A DNA stretch of 64,000 nt from Chryseosolibacter histidinae (GTDB taxonomy: Bacteria > Bacteroidota > Bacteroidia > Cytophagales > Cyclobacteriaceae): assembly GCF_018598225.1 (NCBI RefSeq), contig NZ_JAHESF010000004.1:265015-329014 (forward strand). Reading direction: 5' to 3'. Shown piece after piece: positions 43,004 through 51,362 of the stretch. The position numbers and the translations under genes are program-made. Positions within the stretch are counted from its first letter, which is position 1. Every line of letters starts with the position of its first letter. Below the pieces are notes generated by a model. The model was not told the origin of the DNA, made no database searches, and saw only the letters and a list, made by a program, of their open reading frames with translations.

Positions 43004-43642
43004 ATGGACGTTTATAAATCACTATTGGAAGGAAACCGTACGTGGGTCAAACAAAAAAACGAAGAAGATCCGCAGTTTTTTGAACGCCTTTCGAAAGGTC
43101 AGAGCCCGAAGGTATTGTGGGTAGGTTGTTCGGACAGTCGTGTTCCTGCGAACCAGATCACCAATACCAATCCAGGTGATATTTTTGTACACCGTAACAT
43201 TGCCAACGTGGTTGTTCATTCTGATATGAACATTTTAAGCGTGCTGGATTATTCTGTCAATATTTTAAAAGTGGAGCATGTTATTGTGTGTGGCCATTAC
43301 GGCTGTGGCGGTGTGGAAGCTGCCATGCAGAATAAAGCATTCGGTCTGGTAGACAACTGGCTCAGGTTCATCAAAGACGTGTACCGGATCCATCGTGATG
43401 AGCTCAATGCCATTGCCGATTACCAGGAAAGACTGGATCGTTTTGTAGAGCTCAACGTGATCGAGCAAGCCTACAGCCTCATGAAAACCACCATCATCCA
43501 GAATGCGTGGGCCGAACGAAACGGACCCAAAGTACATGCCTGGGTCTACAGCCTGAAGACCGGCGTCATCACCGACCTGAAAGTTTCAGGCGAGAACCTG
43601 AAAGACCTGAAACCTTTGTACAGGATCGCGGAAGAGGTGTAG
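43004..43642 (+). CDS. can: Beta-class carbonic anhydrase
   Basis: 212 residues from ATG 43004; an earlier in-frame ATG (42935) adds a Cys-rich stretch without support. Zinc ligands C42 (VGCSDSR), H98 and C101 (CGHYGCGG) fall at the same positions as in E. coli Can, with D44-R46 completing the active-site dyad. A cytoplasmic enzyme converting CO2 to bicarbonate for carboxylation reactions and growth in low CO2. Single gene. The TAG stop is directly followed by heptad element F1. Confidence 0.96.
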   Translation: MDVYKSLLEGNRTWVKQKNEEDPQFFERLSKGQSPKVLWVGCSDSRVPANQITNTNPGDIFVHRNIANVVVHSDMNILSVLDYSVNILKVEHVIVCGHYGCGGVEAAMQNKAFGLVDNWLRFIKDVYRIHRDELNAIADYQERLDRFVELNVIEQAYSLMKTTIIQNAWAERNGPKVHAWVYSLKTGVITDLKVSGENLKDLKPLYRIAEEV

Positions 43643-43644
43643 AG

Positions 43645-43754
43645 AGTCCACAGTCCACGATCGACAGTCCACAGACGAATAGTGTTGCGTAGAAGTTTGC
43701 CTGCTGATTTTCAAAGCGCAATTGGGAGACATTACAATGTACGTCGGTGGACTG
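43645..43754. repeat. Heptad inverted-repeat element F1 (word AGTCCAC)
   Basis: The left arm 43645-43679 reads AGTCCAC, AGTCCAC, GATCGAC, AGTCCAC, AGACGAA in exact register. The right arm is short (43742-43754, containing GGTGGACTGT). It starts 2 bases after the carbonic anhydrase stop. Hairpin E3 follows. Confidence 0.75.
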
Positions 43755-43765
43755 TAAAAAAGAGT

Positions 43766-43817
43766 AGTCGTCAGACCACTGCGCGGGTGCATGCGCGCTG
43801 CCAGTGGTCCGACGACT
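43766..43817. repeat. Hairpin E3 (15-bp arms)
   Basis: AGTCGTCAGACCACT (43766-43780) is inverted as AGTGGTCCGACGACT (43803-43817). Both arms are identical to those of E1, 40 kb away. The last base is the A of the TGA stop of the PAS kinase read on the minus strand, the same junction as at the namZ stop in E1. Confidence 0.78.
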
Positions 43818-46800
43818 CACTTCAACATCGGAAAGTAACATGTAAAAACAGCGCCTTCTCCGGGCCTGCTTTTTACCACGATGAAGCCGTGGTGATTGTC
43901 CACTACTTTTTTGCAAATGGCCAGCCCCATACCGGTGCCGGGAAACTCTGACCTTCCGTGCAGGCGTTGGAACATCTGGAATATTTTGGCTGTATACTTT
44001 TCTTCAAACCCGATGCCGTTATCCTTGACTTCAATTTTCAGATAACGCTGGTGCGGAACTACAAACGGGTCCTGGATATCTTCTGCCATCACGAACGCCG
44101 AGCTGATCCTGATGTGGGGAATATTGTCTGGCTTCTGAAATTTAATGGCATTGGTGATGAGGTGCTGCAACAGTTGTGAGAATTGAAGCGGGTTGCCATA
44201 GATCACAGGAAGCTCCTGGCACTCGAGCTTTACCCGTCTTTCTGAAAGAAGATCGCCGAGATCACCTTTTACTACCTCCAGGATCTGGTTCAGGTTGAAC
44301 TCCAGCATCTTTGGGGTGCCGGCGCTGGCGCGTGAGAAGGTGAGGATCTCATCGATGAGGGTATTCATGCGATGGATGGAGCCGATCATCTTGTGCAGGA
44401 ATTCCTTGCCATTCTCCGAGAGGCTTCCCTGTTCACGCTGCATGAGGGCGTCGCTGAACAGCTCGATCTTTCGCAACGGCTCGCGCAGGTCGTGGCTGGC
44501 AATAAAGGCGAAGGTAGAGAGCTCTTCGTTCATCGATTTCAGCTCATGATTCTTCTGATGCAGCGCCCTGTTCAGCGCTTCGAGGTCCTGCTGCGATTTC
44601 ACCTTTTCACTGACATCATGGATCACGTTGAGCACGGCATACACCTGGCCCTGCTCGTTCTTCAGGGGCAGGTAATAGATGTCGAAATAGCCGTTCTCAT
44701 AGAAGCTGGCTTCGGCTTCGAGGAATACGGATTCTCCGTCGAGTGCCTTGTGCGTGGCTTCCAGCAGCCTTTTATTTTCCTTGATATAAGGGAACGTCTC
44801 GAACAAATGCTTCCCCAAAACTTTTTCCCTGCTGAGTTTGGTATACTGTTCGGACACTTTGTTCCATACCAGGAATTTCAGATCCTTATCAAAAACAATG
44901 ATCCGGTCTACACTTGAGTCGATGAGCATTTCAATGAACCTCACCCTTTCCTCCAGCTCGCGGTGAAGCAGTACGTCTTCCGTGACATCGCGTACAGTGC
45001 CCACAATAGATCTTTCACCTGCCCTGTTAACGAGCTCGCTTGCCGTTCTCATGTAGCGGATGGTGCCGCCCTCGCCGATCAACCTGAACTGGTATTCCTT
45101 GAGCGGACCTTCCTCCATATGGCTCACGATATCGCTTTCTTCCCGCATGCGCTGTTGGTCATCAGGGTGGATGGCGTTGATAAAACGTTCAACGCTGGGT
45201 TCCGTTGTGCCGGGCTCCATGCCAAGCATCCTGTAAAGATTTTCGGCCCAGGTAACGTGGCCCGTCTGCAGGTTCCATTCAAAATTGCCGATATTGGCGA
45301 TCCGCGCAGCTTGCCGGTCCAACTGATGCTGAAGATTTATCAGCTCCTGCGCTTTCTTGGTATCGTGGATGTCTTGCGCAAGAGAAATGGTTTGCGCCAC
45401 TAAGCCATCAGCTTTCCTTTTGAATACTTTTGTGCGGATCCTGAACCATCGCCATGAGCCGTCTCTCATCCTGAGCCTCACTTCTATTTCCCGCACCTCG
45501 TCATCGCCCATCAGCTCCTGGTCTGCGATGTGCTGCATCTTCTTTTTGTGGTCCAGCGGATGGTGCGCTTCGGCAAAGATCGCTTCTCCTTTTTCTTCTA
45601 CATCCTGCTGATCTATGCCCATCATTTCGGTTACGCGCCTATTGACGTAGACGATCGCCTTTTTTTCGAGGTCGGTGATGTAGAGCAGATCGGGCGTGGA
45701 ATCCGCCACCTGATGGATAAAGTGTCTGCTTTCCTGCAGTTCCGATTCCTCACGCTTTCTCTGTGTGATGTCCTGGAAGGTGACGATGACGGTGTCTTCC
45801 ACATTGGTGACGTAAACATGGAACCAGTTGAAATAACCTTCAGAATTGTAGAGATGTTCAAACTCGGCGGGTTTGCCGGTCCTGATCACCTCTTTGAATA
45901 TTTCGAACAGGCCGTTCGTACCCATTCCGGGAAACTCCTCCAGCAGGTATTTCCCGTTGAGGTTTCTCCCGAAAACTTCTTCCGCCTTGCGGTTGTGATA
46001 TTTCCATCGCATGTCATAGATCTCATGCGATTCGTCGTAAACGCTTTCAAATACCTGGATACCGTATATGGTGGTATTAAAAGCAGCTTCTGTCAGCTCC
46101 TTGCTTTCCTTCAGCTCTTTTTCGCTGGTGAAGAGATTGTGCACTTCTGTGAAGGTGCCAACCCAGCGCTCCACTTCTCCTGTTTCGTTATGAACGGGCT
46201 TAATGTCACAGATCTGCCACCGGTATTGATGCTGATAATTGCGCACCATGATCTCGCCGTGATAGGAGAGGCCAAGCCTTACGCAGGCTTCGATGTGTGG
46301 CATTACTTCTTTGACCTGGCTCGGGTGAAAGATGTCTATATCTTTTAAGGCGTAGTTCTCGATCTGCTCAGGAGAAAGGCCTGTATAAGCAAACCACCGG
46401 TCGTTGTAGAACTGAACCCTGCCTTCAGCATCGGTCATCCATACCATCTGCGGAATGGCGTCGAGCGTTTTCTGAAGAAGCTCTTTGGTTTCGTAAAGCC
46501 TTGCTGCCTGCGGTGCGGGGGCCGATTCTTCTATACCGGCCTGCTGGTTTTCGAGGCCCGCTTTTTCCGGCTGCATAAGACTGCCAAACCCGTGCAGTGG
46601 TCTTACTTCTCCCGCCGGCGTTACCACCCGGAAATGATAGTCGAGTGATTTGCCTTCCTTCAGCTCTTCAACCAGGTGCTTCACGTATGGCAGGTCATCG
46701 GGGTAGATCAAATTATTAGAATCCTGTAACGTGATCAGATAATCAAAACTTATCGGCAAACCACTGATGTCTGCTTTCCCGCCGGGGGCTTCGGGTTGAT

Positions 46801-46909
46801 CCTCCAGATGCCAGGGTCCCTGCAATGTGAGTGCGCGGGAGCGGATGATGAGACTAAGTTTTTGATTATTGCTGATATCGGTAGGAACAAGCTCGGAAAG
46901 AGTTTCCAT
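43817..46909 (-). CDS. Multi-PAS sensor histidine kinase
   Basis: 1030 residues from ATG 46909, without membrane segments. About six PAS domains follow one another: a degenerate first (IYPDDLPYVKHLVEEL), then AIPQMVWMTDAEGRVQFYND, a third with GIQVFESVYDESHE, a fourth with STPDLLYITDLEKKAIVYVN, a fifth with IGNFEWNLQTGHVTWAENLY and a sixth with SVDRIIVFDKDLKFLVWN. A coiled linker then leads to HisKA (FAFIASHDLREPLRKIELFS) and HATPase_c (LITNAIKFQ, KDNGIGFEEKY, GTGMGLAICKKVV). The HisKA type is that of phytochrome-like kinases, which use single-domain regulators; three are encoded in this window (32005, 37877, 54745). Signal unknown. Divergent from a receiver-kinase gene. Confidence 0.94.
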   Translation of the reverse strand: METLSELVPTDISNNQKLSLIIRSRALTLQGPWHLEDQPEAPGGKADISGLPISFDYLITLQDSNNLIYPDDLPYVKHLVEELKEGKSLDYHFRVVTPAGEVRPLHGFGSLMQPEKAGLENQQAGIEESAPAPQAARLYETKELLQKTLDAIPQMVWMTDAEGRVQFYNDRWFAYTGLSPEQIENYALKDIDIFHPSQVKEVMPHIEACVRLGLSYHGEIMVRNYQHQYRWQICDIKPVHNETGEVERWVGTFTEVHNLFTSEKELKESKELTEAAFNTTIYGIQVFESVYDESHEIYDMRWKYHNRKAEEVFGRNLNGKYLLEEFPGMGTNGLFEIFKEVIRTGKPAEFEHLYNSEGYFNWFHVYVTNVEDTVIVTFQDITQRKREESELQESRHFIHQVADSTPDLLYITDLEKKAIVYVNRRVTEMMGIDQQDVEEKGEAIFAEAHHPLDHKKKMQHIADQELMGDDEVREIEVRLRMRDGSWRWFRIRTKVFKRKADGLVAQTISLAQDIHDTKKAQELINLQHQLDRQAARIANIGNFEWNLQTGHVTWAENLYRMLGMEPGTTEPSVERFINAIHPDDQQRMREESDIVSHMEEGPLKEYQFRLIGEGGTIRYMRTASELVNRAGERSIVGTVRDVTEDVLLHRELEERVRFIEMLIDSSVDRIIVFDKDLKFLVWNKVSEQYTKLSREKVLGKHLFETFPYIKENKRLLEATHKALDGESVFLEAEASFYENGYFDIYYLPLKNEQGQVYAVLNVIHDVSEKVKSQQDLEALNRALHQKNHELKSMNEELSTFAFIASHDLREPLRKIELFSDALMQREQGSLSENGKEFLHKMIGSIHRMNTLIDEILTFSRASAGTPKMLEFNLNQILEVVKGDLGDLLSERRVKLECQELPVIYGNPLQFSQLLQHLITNAIKFQKPDNIPHIRISSAFVMAEDIQDPFVVPHQRYLKIEVKDNGIGFEEKYTAKIFQMFQRLHGRSEFPGTGMGLAICKKVVDNHHGFIVVKSRPGEGAVFTCYFPMLK

Positions 46910-47573
46910 AAGTGTTGGTTTGGGTTGAACACAACAAAAAAACAGCAACTACTACAGGCGGGGAAACCGGTCAGGTTTTTTCTCTAACCGTGTAGTGAAT
47001 ATAAAGTTTTTCAGGGTCGGATGAAAAGCAATTTCGTTTTTCTTTTAAGATTAAAATCTTTCTCTACGAATGCAATCGTCATTGACGGCTGGCTGGAAAA
47101 AAGGAGCTGGCGGCAGACTATTTTTCATGAGCGATACGCATCCTTCTCTGGCGTTTGATGAACATTTTTGGCTGCATAAAATCATTCCGTTGCCATGCGT
47201 TTTTTTCCCGCTAAAAGAACAAGCGTAACCGTGCGGGTCAGGGCTTTCACAAGCCTCGACGATAACCTTGCCATTAATCAATAAAAACATAGCGCATATT
47301 GAGAACATCTGTAATTCTTTTTGCTGTTTTCTTATATTGATCAGCCAGGGCCCGCACAACGGAGTAGGTATTTGCCGGGAAAAGTAACCGGTTCTGGCAG
47401 CAGAAAGTGGGTTGAAATCTTACATGGGGCAAATTCTCACGAAGCGGCTGTATTGGGGATAATCTGCCACATTCTTAAAAATTCTAAAAAAACACCCGGT
47501 AAATTCCCGTTTTTCTCTATGGAACAATGTTTACCGATTAAATATTGCAGGAATTAAAACGTTAAAAAGTCTG
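46910..47573. other. Long divergent intergenic region, PAS kinase / receiver-kinase
   Basis: 664 bases. No convincing gene: a Cys-rich frame on the minus strand (47051-47359) shows no family or codon support. There are short A/T-rich stretches and a small palindrome AGATTAAAATCT (~47048-47059). It should hold the promoters of both kinases; I see no clear operator. Confidence 0.5.
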
Positions 47574-48734
47574 ATGGAAAGCATGCTGAAAATATTGAGC
47601 CTCGAAGACATGGAAGAGGATGTTGAGCTGATCACGCGAACTTTGCAAAAAGCGGGGCTGCAATTTGAGATCAGGCAGGTAGATACACGCGAAGGATTTG
47701 TCCAGGCGCTTGAAGATTTTAATGCAGATGTGATCCTTTCAGACCACTCATTGCCGCAGTTCAATTCTGTGGAAGCGCTCGAGCTCTATAAAAAGAAGGG
47801 ACTGCAGATGCCATTTATTCTGGTGACGGGCGCAGTGTCTGAAGAGTTTGCTGTTACCTGCCTCAAACAGGGAGCAGACGATTATGTGCTCAAATCCAAT
47901 CTTGCGCGTCTGCCCAATGCCATCACCAATGCCATCAGGCAAAAAGAAGCCGAACGTGCAAAAGTAAAAGCGGCGCAGGCGCTTCAGTCGCAAAATGCCG
48001 AGCTCAAGAAGATCAACAAAGAGCTGGATAGCTTCGTCTACAGCGTGTCTCATAATCTGCGCGCGCCCCTGATGTCGGTGCTGGGACTGCTCGATCTTGC
48101 CAAACATGAGATCCACAGCAATAGCAGTACCCTCGATCAGTATTTCGCCATGATGGAAAGCAGCATTCACAAGCTTGATGAAACTGTCAGGGAGATCCTG
48201 GATTACTCGCGCAATGCAAGACAGAACCTCACTGTTGAGCGCATCGACCTGAAAAAAATGCTCAACGATAATTTCGAGAAGATGCAGTTCATGCCCGGAT
48301 CGCAGCTCATTGCCCATGAGGTGACTGTAGATGAGCAAAGTCCTTTTTATTCAGATGCCTACCGGCTGTCTGTGATCATGAACAACCTGATCTCTAACTC
48401 CATCAAGTATTACGATACGAACAAATCCAATCCCGTTATCAGGATCTCCATTACCGTTAGCAAAGACCATGCGTTGCTCGAGTTCCGCGACAATGGCATC
48501 GGCATAGAAGACCGGTATTTAGCAAGAGTGTTCGATATGTTCTTCAGGGGAACCGACGCCAACAAAGGTGCGGGCCTCGGACTGTACATCGTAAAAGAAG
48601 CGGTTGAAAAGCTGAAGGGCGAGATAAAGATCGAATCGGAAATAGGGCAGGGCACTACGTTCATGATCAAACTTCCTAACCTGCTGGCGGACAACGAACC
48701 TGTGAACAACAACCGGATGGAAGCGGTTTTTTAG
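47574..48734 (+). CDS. Receiver-histidine kinase hybrid (REC-HisKA-HATPase_c)
   Basis: 386 residues, no membrane segment. An N-terminal receiver (~5-125: LSLEDMEEDVELI, ADVILSDHSLPQFNS with phospho-acceptor Asp, ILVTGAVSEE, DDYVLKSN) is followed by a coiled linker, HisKA (DSFVYSVSHNLRAPLMSVLG) and HATPase_c (LISNSIKYYDT, FRDNGIGIEDRYLARVFDMF, GAGLGLYIVKEAVEKLKG). Receiver-first kinases integrate a phosphorelay input rather than a ligand. A clear paralogue lies at 55197, with long identical stretches (e.g. ILSDH-LPQFNS, CLKQGADDYVLKSN). The start may be this ATG or the Met three codons later. Confidence 0.93.
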   Translation: MESMLKILSLEDMEEDVELITRTLQKAGLQFEIRQVDTREGFVQALEDFNADVILSDHSLPQFNSVEALELYKKKGLQMPFILVTGAVSEEFAVTCLKQGADDYVLKSNLARLPNAITNAIRQKEAERAKVKAAQALQSQNAELKKINKELDSFVYSVSHNLRAPLMSVLGLLDLAKHEIHSNSSTLDQYFAMMESSIHKLDETVREILDYSRNARQNLTVERIDLKKMLNDNFEKMQFMPGSQLIAHEVTVDEQSPFYSDAYRLSVIMNNLISNSIKYYDTNKSNPVIRISITVSKDHALLEFRDNGIGIEDRYLARVFDMFFRGTDANKGAGLGLYIVKEAVEKLKGEIKIESEIGQGTTFMIKLPNLLADNEPVNNNRMEAVF

Positions 48735-48779
48735 CTGACCCACACGCCCCCGAACCCTGAAGACAAGCGGAGGAAGTGA

Positions 48780-49403
48780 TCACAGGCAAACATGGAAAAC
48801 TTTCGAAGACAGCCCGTTGAAGTGGAGGAAGGATTCAAATTCTATCCGGCTGATGGTATTGATCTTTAGCGCGCGCGTTGTCTTGCCATTCAAACGGTCG
48901 GTGAGATACATGAGCTCCAGCTTGTTGTCAAAATCCCTGATGTATCCATGAACAGTGCTTTGGTCATCGAGCGTGAGGCTGATGTGATGCCCCGAATCCA
49001 GTGTTTTGACGAGCACGATCTTCAGGTCGTTGAGTGTGATGTTGCATTCTCTTTTTCTGATCCTGAGCAGCGTATTGAAGTCCGACGCAGCGATGTTTCT
49101 CAGCGTACGTTTCAGTCCGTCTTTGTACAAGGTGTTGAAGAACCGCAGCTTTTCGATGCTGGCGAGCAGCAGTTGATTGTGCTGCAACAGCTTGCCGTGA
49201 AGATCAAGTTTTTTCAGAACGATGATCTTCTGATCGGTGACTGTGCTGATGAAGATATCTTCAACGGCGGTCAGGTACATATTACTGTCTTGCGGCCTCA
49301 CGAAGATGCCCACTACATTGCCCTGGTGAAGGCTGATACGGAGGGCTTTCAGGATGTCGTCCGCTTCGGTGATGAGGGCTTTTTCTGCTAGTCGTTCCAT
49401 CAT
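48780..49403 (-). CDS. Hypothetical protein
   Basis: 207 residues, soluble, starting with Met-Met at 49403. Two similar halves seem likely: GNVVGIFVRPQDSNMYLTAV with EDIFISTVTDQKIIVLKKLD, and later GHHISLTLDDQSTVHGYIRD with LNGKTTRALKINTISRIEFE. Each has a beta-rich pattern of the type seen in small Sm-like or PilZ-like barrels. The middle (KLRFFNTLYKDGLKRTLRNI, IRKRECNITLNDLKIVL) is basic. No named family recognised. Convergent with the receiver-kinase gene, 45 bases apart. Confidence 0.65.
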   Translation of the reverse strand: MMERLAEKALITEADDILKALRISLHQGNVVGIFVRPQDSNMYLTAVEDIFISTVTDQKIIVLKKLDLHGKLLQHNQLLLASIEKLRFFNTLYKDGLKRTLRNIAASDFNTLLRIRKRECNITLNDLKIVLVKTLDSGHHISLTLDDQSTVHGYIRDFDNKLELMYLTDRLNGKTTRALKINTISRIEFESFLHFNGLSSKVFHVCL

Positions 49404-49560
49404 ACGCCTTTATCTTTTATGAATAACAACCGTCAAAGGCGACAAAAGTAAATGGTTTGGTCATTCCAAATCTTAACCCGAAGCAACGATTGAGATGAAG
49501 TGAAAAAATCGGGTGGCATAAAGTTTTACAAATCGGTTAATGTGCGGAACGAAATAGTGT

Positions 49561-49782
49561 ATGGAAGTTTTTTCGAAGGAAATTCTGATCGGCAACCTTA
49601 GAATAGAATTGTCGGTTGAAGAAGAGCACGGACGCAGTAAAGTGATCTTCACTGCCCGTGATGAAGAAGACAGAAGAGTTTGGCGAACACCTCTGATGGA
49701 CCTGAACGGCGACATCAAGCTTTATCGCTCGCAGGAAGAAGCCATAATCGACGCAGAACGGAAATTGGGTGCTGCCTTTTGA
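49561..49782 (+). CDS. Small conserved hypothetical protein
   Basis: 73 residues: VFSKEILIGNLRIELSVEEE, HGRSKVIFTARDEEDRRVWR, then GDIKLYRSQEEAIIDAERKL. Three or four beta strands and a C-terminal helix; cytoplasmic; acidic. No family name known to me. It has its own strong terminator (49803-49827). Divergent from the hypothetical gene at 48780-49403 with a 157-base gap that probably holds both promoters. Confidence 0.7.
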   Translation: MEVFSKEILIGNLRIELSVEEEHGRSKVIFTARDEEDRRVWRTPLMDLNGDIKLYRSQEEAIIDAERKLGAAF

Positions 49783-49802
49783 TACTCAATTGCGATAATT
49801 TT

Positions 49803-49827
49803 AAAAGCGGCCAGGGCCGCTTTTTTT
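49803..49827 (+). terminator. Intrinsic terminator
   Basis: AAAAGCGGCC (49803-49812) pairs with GGCCGCTTTT (49815-49824) and is followed by more T (to 49827). Classic rho-independent form, 21 bases after the small hypothetical gene. Confidence 0.9.
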
Positions 49828-49833
49828 ATGAGT

Positions 49834-49849
49834 ACATCTTATAAGATGT
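49834..49849. repeat. Perfect 16-bp palindrome
   Basis: ACATCTTATAAGATGT equals its own reverse complement. It follows the terminator and may be an operator. Its core is shared with the palindrome at 37639-37663. A third A/T palindrome, TATCATATATGATA, is at 50038-50051. Confidence 0.6.
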
Positions 49850-50070
49850 GGATTTTTTTCCCTGTATGTTAAGCGAAGTATGGATCCCTGTAAGCGGTTT
49901 TGAGGGCATACACTTCTGATCTCTGACAACGAAGGCTGCGTGTGCCGAGATGGCCACTCATGATTAAAAAATTTTCAACAGTCGCTTAAAAAAATGTGGC
50001 CACCGCTTCATCCATGCAAATGCCCTTCAACGGCTATTATCATATATGATAGCCCCACATAACCGCCCTA

Positions 50071-50325
50071 TTAAAGCTCATTGTTCCGGAGCAGGCAAAA
50101 GAAATCTTCCGGATTGAGCTGGTGAATAGCCAGCAGCTTCATAAGGCTTTTAATGGTGATGTTAGCCTTGCCTTTTTCAATTCTCCAGTACTGGATCAGT
50201 GGCAGATTATGGTCGTTGGCGAAATCGGTGATATTCTGATATCCCTTCCGGATCCTGAGCATGCTTAACCCCTCGCCTATACGCTTCAGTACCGCCTGCA
50301 GCGTTTTCGTTTTCATAACAGGCAT
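50071..50325 (-). CDS. XRE-family helix-turn-helix protein
   Basis: 84 residues from Met at 50325 (Met at 50316 also possible). HTH_3/XRE pattern: LKRIGEGLSMLRIRKGYQNI, TDFANDHNLPLIQYWRIEKG and KANITIKSLMKLLAIHQLNP, ending in DFFCLLRNNEL. The frame is open to 50646, but the upstream 107 codons have no protein-like character and overlap the pxpB promoter side, so the short form is chosen. It is a stand-alone DNA-binding domain. It is divergent from the pxp operon and could regulate it; that is only positional. Confidence 0.8.
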   Translation of the reverse strand: MPVMKTKTLQAVLKRIGEGLSMLRIRKGYQNITDFANDHNLPLIQYWRIEKGKANITIKSLMKLLAIHQLNPEDFFCLLRNNEL

Positions 50326-50648
50326 CTTTATATCATTTTTGGTTATCGGGTGTACTATGCCAATTTGCTTGCCAGCCCGCTTAAAACTGCATTTTGGGCC
50401 TGAATATCCACCCGGTAACACCTGATTGTTGACATTTTCTACAACGCTGCCTTTTTCGTCTGGCATCAGGCGAATTCCTAAAGGCCGCTGATTCTGTAAA
50501 ATGAAATTTATACAGATCAATAACGTGATTAAACCGCTTAATGAATGCAGGGGCGTGCGTATCATTTTCCACAGGCGGCCCAGCTGTCTCTTAACTTTCC
50601 GTACGATGTTATGGAGTTGTTTATTATTTTCACACGCAAACCCCACGC
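50326..50648. other. Divergent intergenic region, XRE / pxpB
   Basis: 323 bases. It must contain the pxp operon promoter (plus) and that of the XRE gene (minus). A/T-rich TTTATTATTTTC lies ~25 bases before pxpB. No clear operator palindrome is seen. Confidence 0.4.
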
Positions 50649-51362
50649 ATGGAAGACTTTACCATTTACCCGCTTGGCGACCAGGCACTCACCTTCTCTT
50701 TGGGTAACAGCATCCGGCAGCGAGATCATGAAAGAATCCAGGGCATGAAGCGCTGGCTCGAACAGCACCCGCCGCCAGGCCTTACAGACATCGTTGTTGC
50801 CTATAGCTCCCTTACAGTAGTGTATGACCTGTATCAGCTCAGGCAGGCCACCCATTCATCCACGGCTTTTGAATTTGTTTCTGCAGCGCTCCGGGAAGCT
50901 TTCCATCGTGGTACAGATCATACTGCCGATGTGTCTCAAAAGCGATGGGAAGTTCCTGTGTGTTATGATCAGGCATTTGCACCTGACCTGGATCATGTAG
51001 CCAGGTTGGGCAACCTCAGCACCGCCGAGGTGATCACGCTGCACACGGCTCGGGTGTATCGCATCTTCATGATCGGTTTCCTTCCGGGATTCCCTTACAT
51101 GGCCGAAGTAGACGCATCTATTGCCGCACCGCGCAGGGACCAGCCACGCCAGGTTGAAGCAGGAAGCGTAGGCATAGCAGGTATTCAGACAGGCATTTAT
51201 CCTGTGTCATCTCCCGGCGGGTGGCAGATCATCGGGCGAACCCCCCTCAAAATGTTTGACAGAGGCAGCGATCCGCCTGTACACCTGGAGCCTGGGCATG
51301 AGGTCCGGTTCTACGCTGTTACCAGAAAAGAATTCGAAGACCTTTCACGACAGCGGGCATGA
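50649..51362 (+). CDS. pxpB: 5-oxoprolinase subunit PxpB (KipI family)
   Basis: 237 residues. N-terminal domain with YPLGDQALTFSLG and PGLTDIVVAYSSLTVVYDL; C-terminal cyclophilin-like domain with IFMIGFLPGFPYMAEVD, VEAGSVGIAGIQTGIYPVSS and PGGWQIIGRTPLKMFD, all diagnostic of PxpB/KipI. With PxpC and PxpA it forms the ATP-dependent prokaryotic 5-oxoprolinase that opens 5-oxoproline (pyroglutamate) to glutamate. First gene of a four-gene overlapping operon; its TGA overlaps the pxpC ATG by 4 bases. In Bacillus, KipI also inhibits the sporulation kinase KinA, not relevant here. Confidence 0.95.
   Translation: MEDFTIYPLGDQALTFSLGNSIRQRDHERIQGMKRWLEQHPPPGLTDIVVAYSSLTVVYDLYQLRQATHSSTAFEFVSAALREAFHRGTDHTADVSQKRWEVPVCYDQAFAPDLDHVARLGNLSTAEVITLHTARVYRIFMIGFLPGFPYMAEVDASIAAPRRDQPRQVEAGSVGIAGIQTGIYPVSSPGGWQIIGRTPLKMFDRGSDPPVHLEPGHEVRFYAVTRKEFEDLSRQRA

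Noticed and set aside
47051..47359. A 102-codon Cys-rich open frame on the minus strand between two kinase genes
   Set aside because: No recognisable family, no plausible start context and amino-acid use unlike neighbouring genes; kept as non-coding.
50326..50646. N-terminal extension of the XRE protein to a 191-residue frame
   Set aside because: The extra residues lack domain character and occupy the divergent promoter region of pxpB; the HTH begins normally from Met at 50325.
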